The notes under the pieces were generated by a model, which was not told where the DNA came from, did no database searches, and was given only the letters and a program-made list of their open reading frames with translations. 64,000 bases of DNA from Terriglobia bacterium (GTDB lineage Bacteria > Acidobacteriota > Terriglobia > Terriglobales > Acidobacteriaceae), in NCBI GenBank assembly GCA_020073385.1, contig JAIQFH010000003.1, positions 220,217-284,216 of the forward strand, written 5' to 3'. This document shows, in pieces, positions 40,317 to 50,079 of this stretch (the first letter of the stretch is position 1; each line of letters opens with the position of its first letter). The position numbers and the translations under genes were made by a program.

Positions 40317-41987
40317 TCATTTGGATTCGTAGACCTTTTCGCCGGCCACCATTGTCCAAACAACTTTGGTGTTCTGCATTTCCTCGGGGCTCACTGTCAA
40401 TACGTCACGGTCGAGCAAGACGAGGTCGGCTCGCTTTCCCGCGGCAATTGTGCCGATTGAATCTAGATTTAGCGCCTTGGCTGAGTTCCTTGTGTAGGCA
40501 TAGAACATGGCTTCGCGCGGCATTGACTGGCTGGCGTCCAGCACTCCCTCTTTTCCTTTGCGCGTCTCCGCTTTGTAAATCGCACGAAATATATTCGCCG
40601 TCGATACCGGCCAATCGCTGGCCCCGGAGATAATCCCTCCATTGTCGAGGATGGAGCGCGCCGGGTACTGCCACTTGTAGATCTCGGAATCCACGTAAGG
40701 TTTGAGAATTTCGATGGTGTCGTTGGCAGCTTCGGCCCAATAGAGTTGCAGGGCACTGATCACGCCGAGTTCGCGGAAGCGCGGGAAATCTTCGGGGCGG
40801 ATGAATTGCTCGTGTGTAAGCGTGTGCGGAAGGTGAGAGTCTCCGTTCGCGGCGCGTGCGGCAGCGATTCCGTCGAGCGCGGCTTTCACTGCGCCGTCCC
40901 CGATGGCGTGGACGTGAATGATGAGTCCTTCTTTGTCAGCCGCGATGCAAAGTTGATTGAAGGTCTTCTGATTGAAGAGCAGTTCGCCGTTGCGTCCGGA
41001 GTTCTTGTAGGGCTTAGTGAGGTGTGCGGTTTGCGAAGGGAATTCCGCGACGCCGTCCGCGAAGATCTTGATTCCGGTGATATGCAGGTGGGGAATGTTT
41101 CCGTACGACTGTTGCTGCTTGTGCACAAACGCGAGTTCCGCCGGGGGATCTTTGGCGAGGACTTTGGGGAAAGCGACGACCTCGGAATTCAACTCGCCGC
41201 GTTCATTCAGCATTTTGTAGGACTTCAGTGCTGACTCTGGAGCGCTGGGCTCGAGCCATGCGGTGATGCCGAGACTGTAGTTGTATTCGAGAGCAGCGTG
41301 CCCTGCCGCAAGGATCTCATTGTCCGTGGGTGGCGGTATCAAGCGATCGATTTTGTCCTGGCCTGCGTCCACGAGAAATCCGTTGGGCTGCATTTCCTTG
41401 TCGTACCCAAAATAGCTGCGCTGGTCGGGCGTGAGTGTCTTCAGATAGTCGCTCGTGATGCCGGCGCGCTCGAGCATGGCGCGATTGGCCCAGGCAGTGT
41501 GGCCATCCATGCCTCGGAAGATCAGGCACTGCTTGTCGTAGGGGCTAGCGCTGAAGTCCTGGTTCAGCGTGTCGGTGTGTGACCAGAATTTGAGAGGCAG
41601 GCCGAGAATTTCGAGAATCTCGCCGTGCACTCCGCGTCCGGATTTCTTAGCCTCTGCCACGAAGGCCTGGAGTTCTTCGAAAGTGTCGACCTTCTCGGTG
41701 GCATCGGCATTGATGAGGTTGAGACCGCCATCGATCGTATGGCTGTGAGAATCGATGAAGCCGGGGAAGAGGCTTTTGCCGTCGAGATCGGTGCGAGTGG
41801 CATTGGGAGCGGCTTTCGCAACCTCCGGCAGAGCGCCCACGGCAAGAATCTTGTCACCGCGAATGGCGACTGCTTCGGCATAGGGATTTTGGGGATCACC
41901 AGTAAAAATCTTCGCGTGAAAGAAGATTTGATCTTGTGCTCGCAGGAGCGTTGCGGAGAAGAAGAGAAGACCCAGGACTCGGCCCAT
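40317..41987 (-). CDS. Exported amidohydrolase (YtcJ-like, Amidohydro_3)
   Basis: This 556-residue metal-dependent hydrolase has a signal peptide (LGLLFFSATLLRAQDQ). It shows the amidohydrolase pattern: the N-terminal strand IFFHAKIFTGDPQNPYAEAV, GKSLFPGFIDSHSHTIDGG with the first two His ligands, IHVHAIGDGAVKAALDGI with further His ligands, PHTLTHEQFI, GASDWPVSTANIFRAI with the catalytic Asp, and the closing AGKRADLVLLDRDVLTV. YtcJ-like members act on amides or carbamates, but their natural substrates are mostly unknown. A GGAAGG site precedes the ATG. It is transcribed alone and faces away from a gene remnant. Confidence 0.9.
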   Translation of the reverse strand: MGRVLGLLFFSATLLRAQDQIFFHAKIFTGDPQNPYAEAVAIRGDKILAVGALPEVAKAAPNATRTDLDGKSLFPGFIDSHSHTIDGGLNLINADATEKVDTFEELQAFVAEAKKSGRGVHGEILEILGLPLKFWSHTDTLNQDFSASPYDKQCLIFRGMDGHTAWANRAMLERAGITSDYLKTLTPDQRSYFGYDKEMQPNGFLVDAGQDKIDRLIPPPTDNEILAAGHAALEYNYSLGITAWLEPSAPESALKSYKMLNERGELNSEVVAFPKVLAKDPPAELAFVHKQQQSYGNIPHLHITGIKIFADGVAEFPSQTAHLTKPYKNSGRNGELLFNQKTFNQLCIAADKEGLIIHVHAIGDGAVKAALDGIAAARAANGDSHLPHTLTHEQFIRPEDFPRFRELGVISALQLYWAEAANDTIEILKPYVDSEIYKWQYPARSILDNGGIISGASDWPVSTANIFRAIYKAETRKGKEGVLDASQSMPREAMFYAYTRNSAKALNLDSIGTIAAGKRADLVLLDRDVLTVSPEEMQNTKVVWTMVAGEKVYESK

Positions 41988-42069
41988 GGATTACCTTCCG
42001 ACTGTGAGTTGTGACAGAAGGAACATACTAATACACGGACGTGTTAAAGGACCTCACCTGGAGTTGTTT

Positions 42070-42106
42070 GCAAGAAGAAAGCGGCCCGGGGAGGAATCCG
42101 GGCCGC
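42070..42106 (-). terminator. Strong hairpin terminator
   Basis: GCGGCCCGG-N8-CCGGGCCGC is a nine-pair stem followed, on the reverse strand, by TTTCTTCTTG. It lies 22 bases after the stop of the receptor-like remnant and about 155 bases after the permease. Confidence 0.8.
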
Positions 42107-42128
42107 AGGCGGCTGCGTGGGCGTTGCG

Positions 42129-42262
42129 TCAGAAACGAAGTTGAGTTGGGACCTGCATTGCGCGAGGTGAGGCGTCAGCGTCCAGAAAAGCTCCGAAGAT
42201 GCTGGTTGGTGGCGACGGTTCGTTTGTAAGGGATGAAATCGACTCCCAGATGGGAGCGCCGT
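42129..42262 (-). pseudogene. Possible C-terminal remnant of a TonB-dependent (Oar-like) receptor
   Basis: Between the permease stop and the terminator, the reverse strand reads WESISSLTNEPSPPTSIFGA followed by FLDADASPRAMQVPTQLRF and a stop. The pattern FG...DA.SPR.MQ....LRF, ending in Phe, resembles the last strands of the large acidobacterial Oar/TonB-dependent beta-barrels. Only about 44 codons exist before the frame runs into the permease gene. This would be a deletion scar left when the permease region was joined here; the terminator just after it fits a former gene end. The match is by eye and short, so chance remains possible. Confidence 0.35.
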
Positions 42263-43651
42263 TTATGTGTTGGATATGCGCCCTTTGATGGAACGACTTC
42301 TCAGCACGATAAAGGCGAGCGTCAGGGCGCCGAGCAATGTGAGGCCGCTCCAGAGATTGACCCGCGGATGAAACCACGTCTGCAGCAGCGAGACGGTCAC
42401 GGCCAGAAACCCGAATACGGATCCCCAAATCCCGAGTGGCGAACGCAATGGAAGTGTCGCTAGTTCCGCAGTCGACCGCCTCCGACGAAAGCTGATGTGA
42501 GCGGCGAGGGAGACGAGCCAGGATAGGATCATACCGGTGAAAGCGGCCCCGAGCATGTAGCGGAATGCGTTTTGTGGAGCGAACAGTACCACGACGAGTG
42601 CGAACAGAATTCCGAAAGAAGAATGGAGAACGGCGTTCCGTGGAGATCCCTCGTGATTGAGTCGCCCGAGGCTGGCCGGGGCCCATCCGGTGCGGGCCAG
42701 AGAGAAGACCATGCGCGATGCGACATAAAGCGTTGCGTTCGCACCGGAGAGCGCCGCAGTGAGGACAACGAAGTTCATCAGTCCCGAGGCGTGCGGGATT
42801 CTTATGGTGCGGAAGGTGGTGACGAATGGACTCTCGCTCACTCCCGCGCGATTCCACGGCATGACGCCCACGAGAATAACGATGGCGCCGACGTAGACGA
42901 AGGTCAGAGTGAGAAAGGTCATCCAAACAGCGCGTGGAATGTCTTTGGTAGAGCGCGACTCGCCGGTGGTGACCGCAACCATCTCGACACCACCGAAACT
43001 ATAGATCGCGTAGGTGAGTGCAACCACAGGCGTCCAAAAACCGGTCGGGAAGAATCCGCCTTGCGCGTGATATTGCGGCACAGCGCGCCCGGTTGTGAGC
43101 AACGCGCCGCCGATCAGGATGAAGGCGACGATCGTCGCGAGCTTGATCATCGAAAGCCAGAACTCTACTCGCCCATAGGAACCGACACTCCTCAGGTTGA
43201 TCACGAGCAGAAGCGCGCCGAAGACGACGATCCACACATAGGCTGGCACGCGGGCGAACCACGCGGACATGTACGTTGCGGCAGCGATCATTTCCGTGCC
43301 GATGGCCAGGGCGAGACCTACCCAATATCCGGCGCGGGCGATAAATCCGGCGAACGAGTTCAGGTAGAGGTCGCCATAGACGCCGAACGATCCTGCTGCG
43401 GGATGGGCGCAGGCAAGTTCTCCCAGGGCCATGGCCACCGTCCAGTTGATAAAAGCGGCTGCGATGAAGCTCAGGATGGCAGCGGGGCCTGCGATCTCCA
43501 TGGCCGCGCCGGACCCGAGAAGGAGTCCAGTGCCGATGGAGCCGCCGACGGCCACCATAGCCATCTGCGCGGCGGAGAGTTGGTGGCGAAGTCCTTCTTC
43601 GTGAAAGTGTTGAGGAGTGGAGGACTCCGTCGGCATGCAGCAACATAGCAT
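42263..43651 (-). CDS. Amino acid permease, APC superfamily
   Basis: This 462-residue transporter imports amino acids with protons. The ATG at 43651 has AAGGA six bases upstream; longer readings run into the divergent gene. Twelve hydrophobic segments are visible. The conserved first-helix motif is AMVAVGGSIGTGLLLGSG, followed by the consensus FINWTVAMALGELACAHP and GGVEMVAVTTGESRSTKDI, the Glu-containing motif of the family. The C-terminus is basic (LRSRSIKGRISNT). The sequence fits the AAT subgroup (proline, aromatic and basic amino acid permeases); the substrate cannot be fixed. Confidence 0.9.
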   Translation of the reverse strand: MLCCCMPTESSTPQHFHEEGLRHQLSAAQMAMVAVGGSIGTGLLLGSGAAMEIAGPAAILSFIAAAFINWTVAMALGELACAHPAAGSFGVYGDLYLNSFAGFIARAGYWVGLALAIGTEMIAAATYMSAWFARVPAYVWIVVFGALLLVINLRSVGSYGRVEFWLSMIKLATIVAFILIGGALLTTGRAVPQYHAQGGFFPTGFWTPVVALTYAIYSFGGVEMVAVTTGESRSTKDIPRAVWMTFLTLTFVYVGAIVILVGVMPWNRAGVSESPFVTTFRTIRIPHASGLMNFVVLTAALSGANATLYVASRMVFSLARTGWAPASLGRLNHEGSPRNAVLHSSFGILFALVVVLFAPQNAFRYMLGAAFTGMILSWLVSLAAHISFRRRRSTAELATLPLRSPLGIWGSVFGFLAVTVSLLQTWFHPRVNLWSGLTLLGALTLAFIVLRSRSIKGRISNT

Positions 43652-43843
43652 GAGAGGTCCTTCACGGTGCTCAACGTTAGTGGAGGGCCAGGTAACCGTT
43701 ACGAAGGTGTCGGCATCTCGGTTGTTCATGGGTGCCGGAGCGCGAAGCTTTGCTCCGCTGATGGCGCCACTTGCGTGACCTTGGGAACTTGGGTGACTCC
43801 GTTGGGGTCTGTCAAGATTGAGGTGAGCGATTTCAGAACTGGG

Positions 43844-45490
43844 ATGAGACCGAAGATGAGGTCGAGTAGCTTTTTTCTCCGATTCGGCATCTTGTCGCTG
43901 GCCGTGCATCTGCTTGCGATGTCTGGGTTTGCGCAGGAGACTGGCGTGCAGCTCGCGAGCACTCCCGATGGGACGGCGGACTCCAAAACCGACGGAAACT
44001 CTTACAGTCTGTCAGGCACGGTGATCAATTCCGTTACCGGAGAACCGCTCCGGCGCGCGGCAGTCCAAGCTTCCGGCCCGAACGGAGGCGTGACGCTCAC
44101 GGATGCCGGCGGACATTTCGTACTGGACGGGCTGGCCGAAGGCAGCGTTTTCCTGACAGCGATTAAGCCGGGTTTTTACGATGATGAATCGTCGCACATA
44201 ACCTCTGCGCGAGTGGGCAAGGATGCTCCGGCGGTTGTTCTGAAGCTGACGCCTTGGGCAGTCATCAGCGGGCGCGTCACCACAAAGGATCAGCAGCCGC
44301 TCGAGGGATTTCACGTCCGCCTCTTGGCGAAGCAGAATGTGCAAGGGCGGCTGGTCTGGGTCGATCAGCAGAACCAGGCAGGGACGAATGAAGACGGAGA
44401 ATTTCGCATCGCGGGCTTGCGGGCCGGGACCTACTATGTCGCAGTTAACCAGAGTAGCGAGACTATCTTTGGTCAGAGAGGAGTTCCGAATCCGCGAGAG
44501 CAAATTTTCTCCAGGGTGTTCTACCCGGCCGTTTCGGATCTGAGCTCCGCGGCGCCGGTCGAAGTCGCTCCGGGCCAGGAGGCAGAGGCAAATTTCACGC
44601 TATCGGCCGAGCCGGTATATCAAGTTTCCGGCAACTTGACGGGGTCCTCGAACGTGGCTACCGGGTTGTTCTTTGCGAGGAAAGCCGGGGACGATGCCGA
44701 CTTCGAGGTAACTGCGAACCTGCAGGACGGAAAGTTCCAAATAAAGCTTCCTGCGGGCGCGTACAGCGTCAGTGGAACAACGGGCGACGGTGTAGAACTG
44801 ACAACGCCGGGAGCGACTGTAGTGATCCGCTCCGACGAAGCGGACCTGCAGGTTCCCCTGCATGCGGCGTCAAGCATTACCGTCCAACTCGAAAAGGAAC
44901 AAGGCGCAGCAGGCACTGAGCATAGGGTGGCGGCACAAGGAATCGTTCCCGGATTCTGGATGCAACTGGTTTCCCTGTCGCGCTCTCGGCGGGGGAATTA
45001 TTTCTGGACAGGACAAGCCGGCGGAATTCTGAATGTCGCGCCGGGAACTTACAGGCTCGAGATCAATAGCAATACGCCCGGAGAATGGTGGGTAAAGTCG
45101 GCGCGGAGCGGAGGCGTCGATCTGCTCAGTGACGATCTCATCGTACCCGAGGGCGGACAGCCCGACTCGATTGAGGTGATCCTGCGCGATGGCGCGGGAA
45201 CGGTGAGCGGAACACTCACCCCGGCGGGAGATCCGGGTCAAGTGCTGGTGTTGCTGGTGCAACCGCATGGCATGAGAAACATCATCCACGCGACCAGAGC
45301 GCAGGGCAACTTCATTATTCGCGGCATTCCGCCTGGAGATTATGCGATTTTGGCTCTGGGCGGTGGCGATCGCCTCGAATACTCCGATCCTGAGATCTTG
45401 AATCCCTATCTATCGGATGCCGAACACGTCAGCGTGCGGGCCCATGCGACGGTCACGGTCAACCTTGGTCTTACTTCAGTGAAAAGGTAG
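43844..45490 (+). CDS. Exported carboxypeptidase-regulatory-like domain protein 1
   Basis: This 548-residue protein has a signal peptide (FGILSLAVHLLAMSGFAQE) and several beta-sandwich domains of the carboxypeptidase-regulatory type. The pattern SLSGTVINSVTGEPLRRAAV ... LTDAGGHFVLDGLAEGSVFL is followed by a second copy (ISGRVTTKDQQPLEGFHVRL ... EDGEFRIAGLRAGTYYVAV). Later weaker copies include GTVSGTLTPAGDPGQVL ... GNFIIRGIPPGDYAI. Such domains are abundant on secreted acidobacterial proteins, with unknown ligands. The ATG at 43844 was chosen for the signal peptide; the ATG at 43856 also works. The gene is directly followed by a paralogue. Confidence 0.82.
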   Translation: MRPKMRSSSFFLRFGILSLAVHLLAMSGFAQETGVQLASTPDGTADSKTDGNSYSLSGTVINSVTGEPLRRAAVQASGPNGGVTLTDAGGHFVLDGLAEGSVFLTAIKPGFYDDESSHITSARVGKDAPAVVLKLTPWAVISGRVTTKDQQPLEGFHVRLLAKQNVQGRLVWVDQQNQAGTNEDGEFRIAGLRAGTYYVAVNQSSETIFGQRGVPNPREQIFSRVFYPAVSDLSSAAPVEVAPGQEAEANFTLSAEPVYQVSGNLTGSSNVATGLFFARKAGDDADFEVTANLQDGKFQIKLPAGAYSVSGTTGDGVELTTPGATVVIRSDEADLQVPLHAASSITVQLEKEQGAAGTEHRVAAQGIVPGFWMQLVSLSRSRRGNYFWTGQAGGILNVAPGTYRLEINSNTPGEWWVKSARSGGVDLLSDDLIVPEGGQPDSIEVILRDGAGTVSGTLTPAGDPGQVLVLLVQPHGMRNIIHATRAQGNFIIRGIPPGDYAILALGGGDRLEYSDPEILNPYLSDAEHVSVRAHATVTVNLGLTSVKR

Positions 45491-45495
45491 TGTCC

Positions 45496-47100
45496 ATGTC
45501 ACGACGTTTGCTTCCGCTGGTGCTGGTGCTTGCTGCCGCAACCCACCTTTGTGCTCAAAATGTCCCTGCGAAGTTTCGCGTCTCTGGCAAGGTGGTGAAT
45601 GCGGTGAACGGCCACCCTCTGACGGGCGCTGAGATCTGGTTCGGAAAGGCTGAGAATTTTGAAGCAACCCAACAGAAGCTCTTGACCGGAGACGACGGGG
45701 TGTTCGCTTTCAATGTTGCGGAGCCCGGCAAGTATCTGCTGGGCGGCCAGGCGAACGGCTTCAGGAGACAAGGCTTCGAGCAACACGGAATGTACGTTAG
45801 CGCGGTCGTGGTGGGAGCAGGTCTGAGCACCGACCATGTGGTGTTCCGGTTGCGCCCTGATGCCCGCGTACTCGGCGTAATCCAGGATGACGAGCACGAA
45901 CCCGTGTCGGGGGCAACCGTCTATCTGTTTCGCACCGACGCGAGTTTCGGATTGAGCCAAACTTATCTTTCCGAACAAACGGTTTCTGACGACCGCGGCC
46001 GCTATCGCCTGGCTCATTTGGAGCCAGGCTGTTATTACCTGGTGGTTTCTGCCTTTCCGTGGTTCAGTGGCCTCCTTCAGTCGGCAGATGCCGCCGGCAA
46101 TTCTCTCCTCAAAAAGCCGGAATTTGACGTGGCATTTCCAACTACTTTCTATCCCGGTGCTACGGATCCAGCGTCGGCATCGCAGATCGCGCTGAATGAG
46201 GGCGAGGATTTCACCGCCGACTTTACTTTGAATCCCGTGCCCTCATTGCATGTGAGGGTGAACCACGTCAATGCTGATCCGGAGACGCACATGAATGTGT
46301 CTCTGCAGGAGAGAGTCTTCGGCACGACTGTCAACCAGGTGTGGCTGCGGCAGATTCAGATTGACGATTCGGTCGAGTTCCGAGGCGTGCCATCGGGTAA
46401 ATATGTGCTGGAAATCGAGTCTTACAATGCCAGCCACACCAGGCGTTCGGCGGTCGTGAATCTGGACTCCGATACCGAGTTGGACCCGGAGATCACCTCG
46501 GCGGCGATGCCGATCCAAGGCGTGGTTCGGATGGAAGGCGGGCTGAACTTGAAGCAGCAGGCATTCGTGAGGCTTTGGAACAGCCGCACGAACGAAGTGC
46601 TGGATTCACAAGTCGGCGAGAAGGGCCAGATCAATTTCGATTCCGATTTCCTGACCCCAGGCACATATTCGGTGTACGCAATAAACGGCGAGAATTCCAT
46701 CGTCTCAAGCGTGAAGGCGACAGGTGCGCAAGTTGTAGGACAGACGGTTCAGATCACGGGTGGGAAGCCGGTTGAACTGGAAATCTCGATGTCGAACACG
46801 CTGTCGAAGATCAATGGCACCGCGCGTCGGGATGGAAAGCCCGTTGCAGGTGCGATGATTCTGCTGGTTCCTGAAGATGCCTCGATGAATCTGCCCAAAT
46901 TCCGGCGCGATCAGAGCGACAGCGACGGGACTTATACGCTTCGCGACGTGCTGCCAGGACGCTACCGGATGCTGGCGATCGACGATGGTTGGGAACTCGA
47001 ATGGGCAAATCTGTCCCTCCTGAAGAATCGGCTTGAGCATGCGCAGAAGATTGAAGTCCAGCCCAACGAAAACTACCAGACAGTCCTGAATGTGGAGTGA
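45496..47100 (+). CDS. Exported carboxypeptidase-regulatory-like domain protein 2
   Basis: This 534-residue paralogue of the preceding gene has a signal peptide (LLPLVLVLAAATHLCAQ). It repeats the same beta-sandwich plan: RVSGKVVNAVNGHPLTGAEI ... GDDGVFAFNVAEPGKYLLGG, then DEHEPVSGATVYLF ... DDRGRYRLAHLEPGCYYL and a C-terminal copy INGTARRDGKPVAGAMILLV ... DGTYTLRDVLPGRYRML. The ATG at 45496 has AAAGG eight bases upstream; a GTG at 45490 would overlap the previous stop by one base. The pair is clearly an operon and may have arisen by tandem duplication, although the copies have diverged widely. Confidence 0.82.
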   Translation: MSRRLLPLVLVLAAATHLCAQNVPAKFRVSGKVVNAVNGHPLTGAEIWFGKAENFEATQQKLLTGDDGVFAFNVAEPGKYLLGGQANGFRRQGFEQHGMYVSAVVVGAGLSTDHVVFRLRPDARVLGVIQDDEHEPVSGATVYLFRTDASFGLSQTYLSEQTVSDDRGRYRLAHLEPGCYYLVVSAFPWFSGLLQSADAAGNSLLKKPEFDVAFPTTFYPGATDPASASQIALNEGEDFTADFTLNPVPSLHVRVNHVNADPETHMNVSLQERVFGTTVNQVWLRQIQIDDSVEFRGVPSGKYVLEIESYNASHTRRSAVVNLDSDTELDPEITSAAMPIQGVVRMEGGLNLKQQAFVRLWNSRTNEVLDSQVGEKGQINFDSDFLTPGTYSVYAINGENSIVSSVKATGAQVVGQTVQITGGKPVELEISMSNTLSKINGTARRDGKPVAGAMILLVPEDASMNLPKFRRDQSDSDGTYTLRDVLPGRYRMLAIDDGWELEWANLSLLKNRLEHAQKIEVQPNENYQTVLNVE

Positions 47101-47315
47101 CCGGCGGGGCGCGGAGCTGTCCGGCCACATCGAAAGACCGGCCAGGAGCGCCGATTCAACTCGTTGTGTTTTCAAGGATTAGCGAATCGAGCGTCACTCT
47201 AGCCTCCGGCGCTCAAACAGGGTGTGACCTTCGTAATCGCGGGCTGCCGTTACCGCATTGCTGGGGTTAGGGGGCACTCCTAGAATCGGAGCAGGGTTAC
47301 TCCGCCCGATTCCGC

Positions 47316-49913
47316 ATGCCTGAGATCACAAGACGACTGGACCGAGCCGAGGTGGGCAAGCGCATTGAGCGCGCGGAAAAACTCCTGCAAAAGGGTAAAA
47401 CCGCCGAAGCCCTCGAAGAATACCTGCTGGTCCTCCGAGACGATCACGAAAATGATGTAGTACGGCAACTGACGGCGGACTTGTGTCTCTCGCTGAGTCG
47501 CAACGCTGAAGCCGTGAAGTTGCTGGGGGAATTGTTTGAGCGGCAAGTCACGGCCGGAGACGCGACGCGCGCCAGCCTGACTTACAAGAAGCTGGCGCGG
47601 CACGGTAGTCCGACATGGCAGCAGAAGTTCCGCTTCGGTCAACTGCTGGAGGGATCGAACAAGAAGCTGGCCGTCGGCACGTACGAGGCGGCCCTGCTCG
47701 ATCTGACGAAGCTGGGCAAAAAACAGGAGGCGGCAGAGGTCCTGGACCGCATTGTGGCGATCGAGGCGACGCAGGCGAATCTTCTGCGAGTAGCAGAACT
47801 GGCTTCAGAGTTGGGGAATCGCAAAGTGGCGGCGGCATCGTTCCAGCGGTTAGCCCTGACCGCCGCGGCCGAAGGTGGCGACCCGGCGCAGTGGTATGAA
47901 CGGGCGTATCAGGAAGACGCGTCGGATCAATCCATCGCACTGGCTTACGCGAAGAGTCTGTTGGCGAAAGGCCAGGTGGGCGCAGCAATCTTTATTCTGG
48001 AGCCGCAGATGAACGCGGGCCCGGTGCCCCAGGAGTTTCGTGAAGCGTACGCCGATTCCCTGGTCGCCGCGGGAAGGTTTTCGGAGGCGGAGCCGCTGGT
48101 CTGGTCTTTGTTCGAGCAGAATCCTGCGCGGGTGCAGCAGGTCATCGGACTGATTGGAAGTTTTCTGGACGGCGGGCAGGATGAAGAGGCAGTGGCGCTG
48201 GCGCGCAAGCTGGAGCAATTCCAGCGGCGTCGCGGTGAACGGCGCCAGTTCACCGCAATCATGGAAGACATCACTTCCGCGCGCAAGCCGTCGTCGCAGA
48301 TGCTCGAGTTTCTTAGTGAGCTCTATAACTCGTCAAACCGCGAGAGCGATTACTGCAGCACATTGCTTAAATTGTTCGATTTGTATTGCAGCACCGCGGA
48401 GTTTGGGAAAGCGGCAGAGTGCCTGGATCGGGCGGCCGAAGTCGATCCCTATGAGCCCGGGCATCTGAAGCGTCTCGACATGATCAAGGGAAAGGTCGAT
48501 GACGCGCGCTTCAAAGTAATCGCAGCCCGATTCAGTTCCGCGGCAAAGGCACCGGAAGAGCCGGTGCATATCGACGAGCGGACTCTAGGAGCTTCCACGC
48601 TGCAGGATCTGATGTTGCAGGCCGAAATCCTGGTGCAATACGGCATGCGCAACAAAGCCGTAGAGCGGTTGCAGCGAATCCAGGAACTGTTTCCCCGCGA
48701 GGAAGAACGGAACGAAGATCTGCAGCGGCTGTATATGTCGGCGGGGGTGACGCCAAGGTATGCAGGATCGGCGCCCTTGCCTCCGGCAGCGACGCCTCCA
48801 GCGCCGGGCCCGTCTCCCGCAGCCGCACCTGCGGATCCAGCGCCTGATGCGGCCGCCGACGTACGAACGTTTACGCGCGTCGCTGAGATTACGCGGAAGC
48901 TCTATCACCAGAGCACCGCTCCAGCGGTCCTGAGTACTGCAGTCAAGGAGATTGGAGTGCAGTGGGAGGCGACGCGCTGCATTGCGGTGATGGGCAAGGC
49001 CGGAATGCCCCCGACCGCGATGGATGAGTTTTGCGCCGAAGGAATAAAGCGTTCGAGTCCCGCGGGCATCGGCGAGTTGATTACGTGCCTGCACTCCGCG
49101 ACGGAAGGGGCCGAGCCCTTGGCGATTCAGGATCCGCTCAAATCGAGCTTGTTGCTGAGCGCGAAAACGAGCCTCAGCGAGATGGCATCGGCGACGATTC
49201 TGTCGATTCCGCTGATGGATGGGGAAGAGAGAGCCGGAATTTTGGTGTTGATGCACAGTCGCCCGCGCTCCTGGCAACAGTCCGACATGGTGGTGCTCAA
49301 GACGCTTGCCGACCAGATGGTGATCGCCCTGAACAATGCCGGTCTGCGGCGGCTGGTGAAGAATCTTTCCGTGACCGACGAGAAATCAGGACTTCTGAAG
49401 CGGGCTTCGTATCTGGATTTACTCATGGCGGAAAGCAAGCGCGCGGTTCAGAACTCGACTCCGTTGACGGTGGTACTGCTTCAGTTCGGCAAGAGCGGCG
49501 CCTTGGTGAAAGAACATGGCGATTCCGAAGTCCAGGCTCTGATGGAACGCGCGGGACAGATGTTTGCGGCCAATATCCGGGCGAACGATTTGGCGTTCCG
49601 CTACGATATGACGACGATTGCCATCCTGCTGGGCGAGACCGCGGAGAAAGAGGGCATGCTGGCGATCGAGAAACTGCGCAAGATCGTGGCGCAATTGCGC
49701 TGGCTCCCCAAGGATGGAGCGGAGCAGGGAACCGCTGCCTTATTCTCAGCAGGACTGGCAGAGGCTGTAGTCCGCAGCGAATTTGATCCTGTCGATGTGG
49801 TGACCGAGGTGATCAACCGCGTGGAGCATGCTCTGGCTCAGGCGATGGGCCAGGGATTAGGCCATGTGGTAGCGCTGGGGCCGACAGCGCTGGCTGCGGG
49901 TGCAGTCGCGTAG
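47316..49913 (+). CDS. TPR-GAF protein with degenerate GGDEF domain
   Basis: This 865-residue cytoplasmic protein has three parts. Residues ~1-480 are helical TPR-like repeats (EKLLQKGKTAEALEEYLLVL; AQWYERAYQEDASDQSIALA; AAECLDRAAEVDPYEPGHLK). A Pro/Ala linker follows, then a GAF domain at ~530-685 (VLSTAVKEIGVQWEATRCIA ... ADQMVIALNNAGL). A GGDEF-fold domain occupies ~690-850 (LSVTDEKSGLLKRASYLDLL). In the last domain the catalytic GGDEF is replaced: the equivalent segment reads DLAFRYDMTTIAILLGET, so cyclic di-GMP synthesis is not expected. It could instead bind a nucleotide or act as a scaffold. The ATG at 47316 follows a 215-base gap with no clear promoter. Confidence 0.82.
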   Translation: MPEITRRLDRAEVGKRIERAEKLLQKGKTAEALEEYLLVLRDDHENDVVRQLTADLCLSLSRNAEAVKLLGELFERQVTAGDATRASLTYKKLARHGSPTWQQKFRFGQLLEGSNKKLAVGTYEAALLDLTKLGKKQEAAEVLDRIVAIEATQANLLRVAELASELGNRKVAAASFQRLALTAAAEGGDPAQWYERAYQEDASDQSIALAYAKSLLAKGQVGAAIFILEPQMNAGPVPQEFREAYADSLVAAGRFSEAEPLVWSLFEQNPARVQQVIGLIGSFLDGGQDEEAVALARKLEQFQRRRGERRQFTAIMEDITSARKPSSQMLEFLSELYNSSNRESDYCSTLLKLFDLYCSTAEFGKAAECLDRAAEVDPYEPGHLKRLDMIKGKVDDARFKVIAARFSSAAKAPEEPVHIDERTLGASTLQDLMLQAEILVQYGMRNKAVERLQRIQELFPREEERNEDLQRLYMSAGVTPRYAGSAPLPPAATPPAPGPSPAAAPADPAPDAAADVRTFTRVAEITRKLYHQSTAPAVLSTAVKEIGVQWEATRCIAVMGKAGMPPTAMDEFCAEGIKRSSPAGIGELITCLHSATEGAEPLAIQDPLKSSLLLSAKTSLSEMASATILSIPLMDGEERAGILVLMHSRPRSWQQSDMVVLKTLADQMVIALNNAGLRRLVKNLSVTDEKSGLLKRASYLDLLMAESKRAVQNSTPLTVVLLQFGKSGALVKEHGDSEVQALMERAGQMFAANIRANDLAFRYDMTTIAILLGETAEKEGMLAIEKLRKIVAQLRWLPKDGAEQGTAALFSAGLAEAVVRSEFDPVDVVTEVINRVEHALAQAMGQGLGHVVALGPTALAAGAVA

Positions 49914-49925
49914 AAAAACAGAATT

Positions 49926-49995
49926 TCAGTCCTCAGCCCTCGGACCTCAGCCACCTCATCCTTTTTCGTTTCATCCTCTTTGTGCCCTTGTGGTG
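49926..49995. repeat. CCTCAGCCCTCGG words and CCCTTGTGGT word
   Basis: CAGTCCTCAGCCCTCGGACC (49926-49952) and a CTTTGTGCCCTTGTGG word (49978-49994) fill the gap before the thiolase. Confidence 0.65.
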
Positions 49996-50079
49996 AATTC
50001 TTCTTCCCACTGCTACACTGACAAGTTTGGCGAAATCACTCTGGCCGGGTCCGGCTGGGGTTCTACGAGATCATTCATC

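Noticed and set aside
42129..42926. A full-length 265-codon reverse gene
   Set aside because: All but the last ~44 codons overlap the permease in another frame; only the tail is reported, as a possible remnant.
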